A stretch of 64,000 bases of DNA from Prevotella sp. (GTDB taxonomy: Bacteria; Bacteroidota; Bacteroidia; Bacteroidales; Bacteroidaceae): the NCBI GenBank assembly GCA_017458225.1, contig JAFTFX010000011.1, positions 1 to 64,000 on the forward strand, in the 5' to 3' direction. The notes under the pieces were generated by a model. The model saw only the letters and a list, made by a program, of their open reading frames with translations. It was not told where the DNA came from and did not search any database. The position numbers and the translations under genes are program-made. Below, in pieces: positions 61,936 to 64,000 of this stretch; the stretch's first letter is position 1; each line of letters starts with the position of its first letter.

Positions 61936-63459
61936 TTAATTGAACAGTCCGATGCTCAAGCCAATTGTTTTGCTATTGAGCGAATTGTTCGTTTTGAGAT
62001 AGTCGCCGTATGCACGGACGAACCATCGGGTATCTGTTCCCTTGATTTTCAGTGGGAACTGATAGGTCAGCTGCAGATGGCCGCGCCAGTAGTTGGCCGC
62101 ATAATAGCTTAGGTCGGGCAGCAAAACCTGTTTGGCATAGTCGGTGGTGGGGTCGGCCAAGTCCAGTTCAGGGCTCTGTGCCACATAACCGCCAGCGCTG
62201 GCTTCCACCCACAGCCGCTTCGTGATGGCTCCGCCGCCTTCGGCCATGATGGTCGTACCGCCATGGCTGAATGTCGATGTGGGCAGCAGGTACTTGTTCT
62301 TGCTGTCGTCAAGTGCAACATGGAAACCTGCGTATGCCTGCTCTTCTCGTCCCTTGCAGAAGTGGGCGCGATAGAGAATGTCGGCATTGAAAACGTTCAC
62401 CTGATAGCGTTTCTTGTAGGTAAGCAGCCTTTCGTATGAATAGGAAGTCAGTCCTGTTGATGCATCCTGTGTGGCAATCAGTTTCTGTCGATACTCGTCA
62501 GCGTATGCCTGGTCAATGTTCATGCTGATGTCCAACTGATGAATGGTGTTCTCCTCGTAGAAGCGGTTGCGCAGGGCGATGCCATATTGATAGTCCACAT
62601 AGCGTCCAGGCTCATATTTGTATTGTTCATAGGCATACTCTTCACCACGTTCGATGGATAGAGATAGCAGTGAGTGCTGGGTTTGGGAATGAAAGGCATA
62701 CGACAGTTCGCCGCCGAAACGGTGGTCCACCCATTCACGCCAAAAACTCTCATAGCCGTTAGTCTTGCCGTCAACATTCTCCAGTCCCGACATGAAATAG
62801 TATTTGATGGTGGCATTCTTCTGCTCGTTCTTGACACCCGTAAACTTCTCTTTCCGGCGATGATAGCTGCCGCTGAGGGCTACGGTGTGCATCCCTGCCG
62901 TATAGGCAACGGCCGGCGTGACCTTGTAGTCGAGCAGTTGGATGCGCGGACGTGGGTCGCGCAGTCGGCTCAGGTCGCCAGCTTTGTAGTCAAGTCGCAT
63001 GCCGAATCGCCATCCGTTGAATGCAGTTGTTCCGATAGCAGCCGTGAAATCGAAGTCTTGAAAGTCGTACTTACCCTTGATGGCACTGCCGGAGAAGTAG
63101 GGATTGGCATTGTAGGGACGCATCACATCAGCCCACGACCGTTCTTTGGTACGTCCGAGGTCGAAGTCGAAACGCCCGTAGCCGTACAGGTATTTCCCGA
63201 TAGTCTGATAACGCTCGCTCTTGAAGCGCAACTGGTTGGTCTGGTTGCCTTCTTGAATGCGTGTGTAGTCGCCTGAGTGGTGCTCTCCGTTGAAAAGCGC
63301 ATAGCCACGGTTGTGCAGAGAGTCAATGCCCAGTGCAGCGGCATTGCTGGTCAGTCGCCACAGCTGTGTTGCGTCATCATAGCGATAGGCCCCTTCCTGC
63401 GCATGGGCGGATGCCATGAACAGCAGAAGAGATGTATATAGAAAGATGGTTCGTCTCAT
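61936..63459 (-). CDS. DUF6850-like outer-membrane barrel protein
   Basis: 507 residues; signal peptide ends SAHAQ. About 20 amphipathic aromatic-rich strands (LYGYGRFDFDLGRT, YSYERLLTYKKRYQVNVFNA, YWRGHLQLTYQFPLKI, SKTIGLSIGLFN) point to an outer-membrane beta-barrel. The WRLTSNAAALGI N-terminus fits the DUF6850 family as I recall it. Function unknown. 64 bases before the FMN-binding gene and 24 bases after the lipoprotein gene, likely one operon. Confidence 0.75.
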   Translation of the reverse strand: MRRTIFLYTSLLLFMASAHAQEGAYRYDDATQLWRLTSNAAALGIDSLHNRGYALFNGEHHSGDYTRIQEGNQTNQLRFKSERYQTIGKYLYGYGRFDFDLGRTKERSWADVMRPYNANPYFSGSAIKGKYDFQDFDFTAAIGTTAFNGWRFGMRLDYKAGDLSRLRDPRPRIQLLDYKVTPAVAYTAGMHTVALSGSYHRRKEKFTGVKNEQKNATIKYYFMSGLENVDGKTNGYESFWREWVDHRFGGELSYAFHSQTQHSLLSLSIERGEEYAYEQYKYEPGRYVDYQYGIALRNRFYEENTIHQLDISMNIDQAYADEYRQKLIATQDASTGLTSYSYERLLTYKKRYQVNVFNADILYRAHFCKGREEQAYAGFHVALDDSKNKYLLPTSTFSHGGTTIMAEGGGAITKRLWVEASAGGYVAQSPELDLADPTTDYAKQVLLPDLSYYAANYWRGHLQLTYQFPLKIKGTDTRWFVRAYGDYLKTNNSLNSKTIGLSIGLFN

Positions 63460-63483
63460 TGTTCCGTAATTTCGTCTTGTTGA

Positions 63484-64000
63484 TTAATCGTCATATTCGC
63501 GCGGCTTGATGGTGGTCGACACCTTGAAGTCGTTTGAACTGTTGTTGGTGTCCATGAGAATCTTCCGACCGTCGGCTGTGACCTTGTCGGTTCTGCGGTA
63601 TACCACCTCGCCCGTATAGCCGCTGATTGCCTCGATGTGCGTATAGCCGGCATCAATGTCGCTATAGAGGCGTTTCGAGGTAACGTCTACGCCAGTCGAC
63701 TTGTTCTTCAGATAGTCAACACCGTCGAGAATCAGACGTTTGGGCACGCAGAGATAGTAGTTCGAACCGCTGGTCTTGCCATATCCATAAGTGTGGGGCC
63801 AAAGGTCGAAATCTTCCGTGGTGCGGAAAATGATGACTCCGCAGGGACCGCCTTGCATCAGGTTCATCGTACTGTTCTTGGGGAAGATGGTGAACGAGGT
63901 GAGCAAGGCCGGAACAGCAGGGTTGTTCACGTGATTGGTAGCTCCTTTTGATTCAAAGTCGGCTCCCGTCAGGTCGTATTCCATGTCGTTGACATCGCTA
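63484..64000 (-). CDS. DUF4876-type lipoprotein, C-terminal part (cut by window edge)
   Basis: At least 172 residues; the frame is open to the window end, so the N-terminus lies to the right. The segment MEYDLTGADFESKGATNHVN, NPAVPALLTSF and GPCGVIIFRTTEDFDLWPHT resembles the C-terminal half of DUF4876 proteins, usually secreted and with an early carboxypeptidase-like domain. No catalytic site is visible. First gene seen of a unit with the DUF6850 barrel and FMN-binding protein. Confidence 0.65.
   Translation of the reverse strand, partial: SDVNDMEYDLTGADFESKGATNHVNNPAVPALLTSFTIFPKNSTMNLMQGGPCGVIIFRTTEDFDLWPHTYGYGKTSGSNYYLCVPKRLILDGVDYLKNKSTGVDVTSKRLYSDIDAGYTHIEAISGYTGEVVYRRTDKVTADGRKILMDTNNSSNDFKVSTTIKPREYDD

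Overview
The window looks like a chromosomal segment of a gut or rumen Bacteroidota, most likely Prevotellaceae (Prevotella/Segatella-like). The evidence is promoters of the Bacteroidota type (TTTG, about 20 nt, TAnnTTTG), two SusC/SusD pairs, lipoprotein-rich glycan-utilisation operons, the yceD-rpmF-fabH and purH-mreBCD-mrdA-rodA orders, and gldH and ricT homologues. No species can be named from sequence alone.

Layout. 1-136: 3' end of 5S rRNA (end of an rRNA operon) and its terminator. 149-3310: orphan sensor histidine kinase, then yceD-rpmF-fabH. 3473-7437: AraC-type regulator and an A/T-richer single-polypeptide MmeI-like restriction-modification enzyme. 7799-9356: secreted two-module protein and a 59-residue peptide. 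9604-33028: a large beta-mannan (galacto/glucomannan) utilisation locus: GH26, a module-repeat protein, SusC, SusD, a surface glycan-binding lipoprotein, a giant CE7 acetyl-esterase, GH36 alpha-galactosidase, a GH5_7 remnant, GH3, a second GH26, GH43, then GH130, an MFS/GPH transporter and mannobiose 2-epimerase. 33151-35630: tRNA-Lys, tdk, rsmI, coiled-coil lipoprotein. 35737-48105 (minus): M6 metalloprotease and a SusC-SusD-zinc metallohydrolase-DUF4302-unknown operon. 48359-54975: CheY-like receiver, GH51 arabinofuranosidase, metF-holB-ricT-gldH. 54988-61338 (minus): purH(IMPCH)-mreB-mreC-mreD-mrdA-rodA. 61467-64000 (minus): FMN-binding protein, DUF6850 barrel, and a DUF4876-type lipoprotein cut by the window edge.

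How the mannan genes fit together (family knowledge plus inference): surface mannanases, deacetylase and alpha-galactosidase strip and cut the polymer, SusC/D imports oligosaccharides, GH26 makes mannobiose, the MFS protein carries disaccharide across the inner membrane, the 2-epimerase makes mannosyl-glucose, and GH130 phosphorolyses it to mannose 1-phosphate and glucose.

The most unusual structure is not a gene. (i) A roughly 40-bp G/C-rich palindromic element occurs five times, only inside the mannan locus, in both orientations, and every copy is translated: three as in-frame insertions (signal peptide, alpha-galactosidase, transporter N-terminus) and two as C-terminal tail plus stop codon. 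(ii) Six sequence-unrelated short tandem arrays of about 20-35 bp period sit at gene 3' ends, one of them supplying the C-termini of two convergent genes. (iii) The DNA polymerase III delta-prime zinc module is replaced by a Ser/Glu/Tyr microsatellite.
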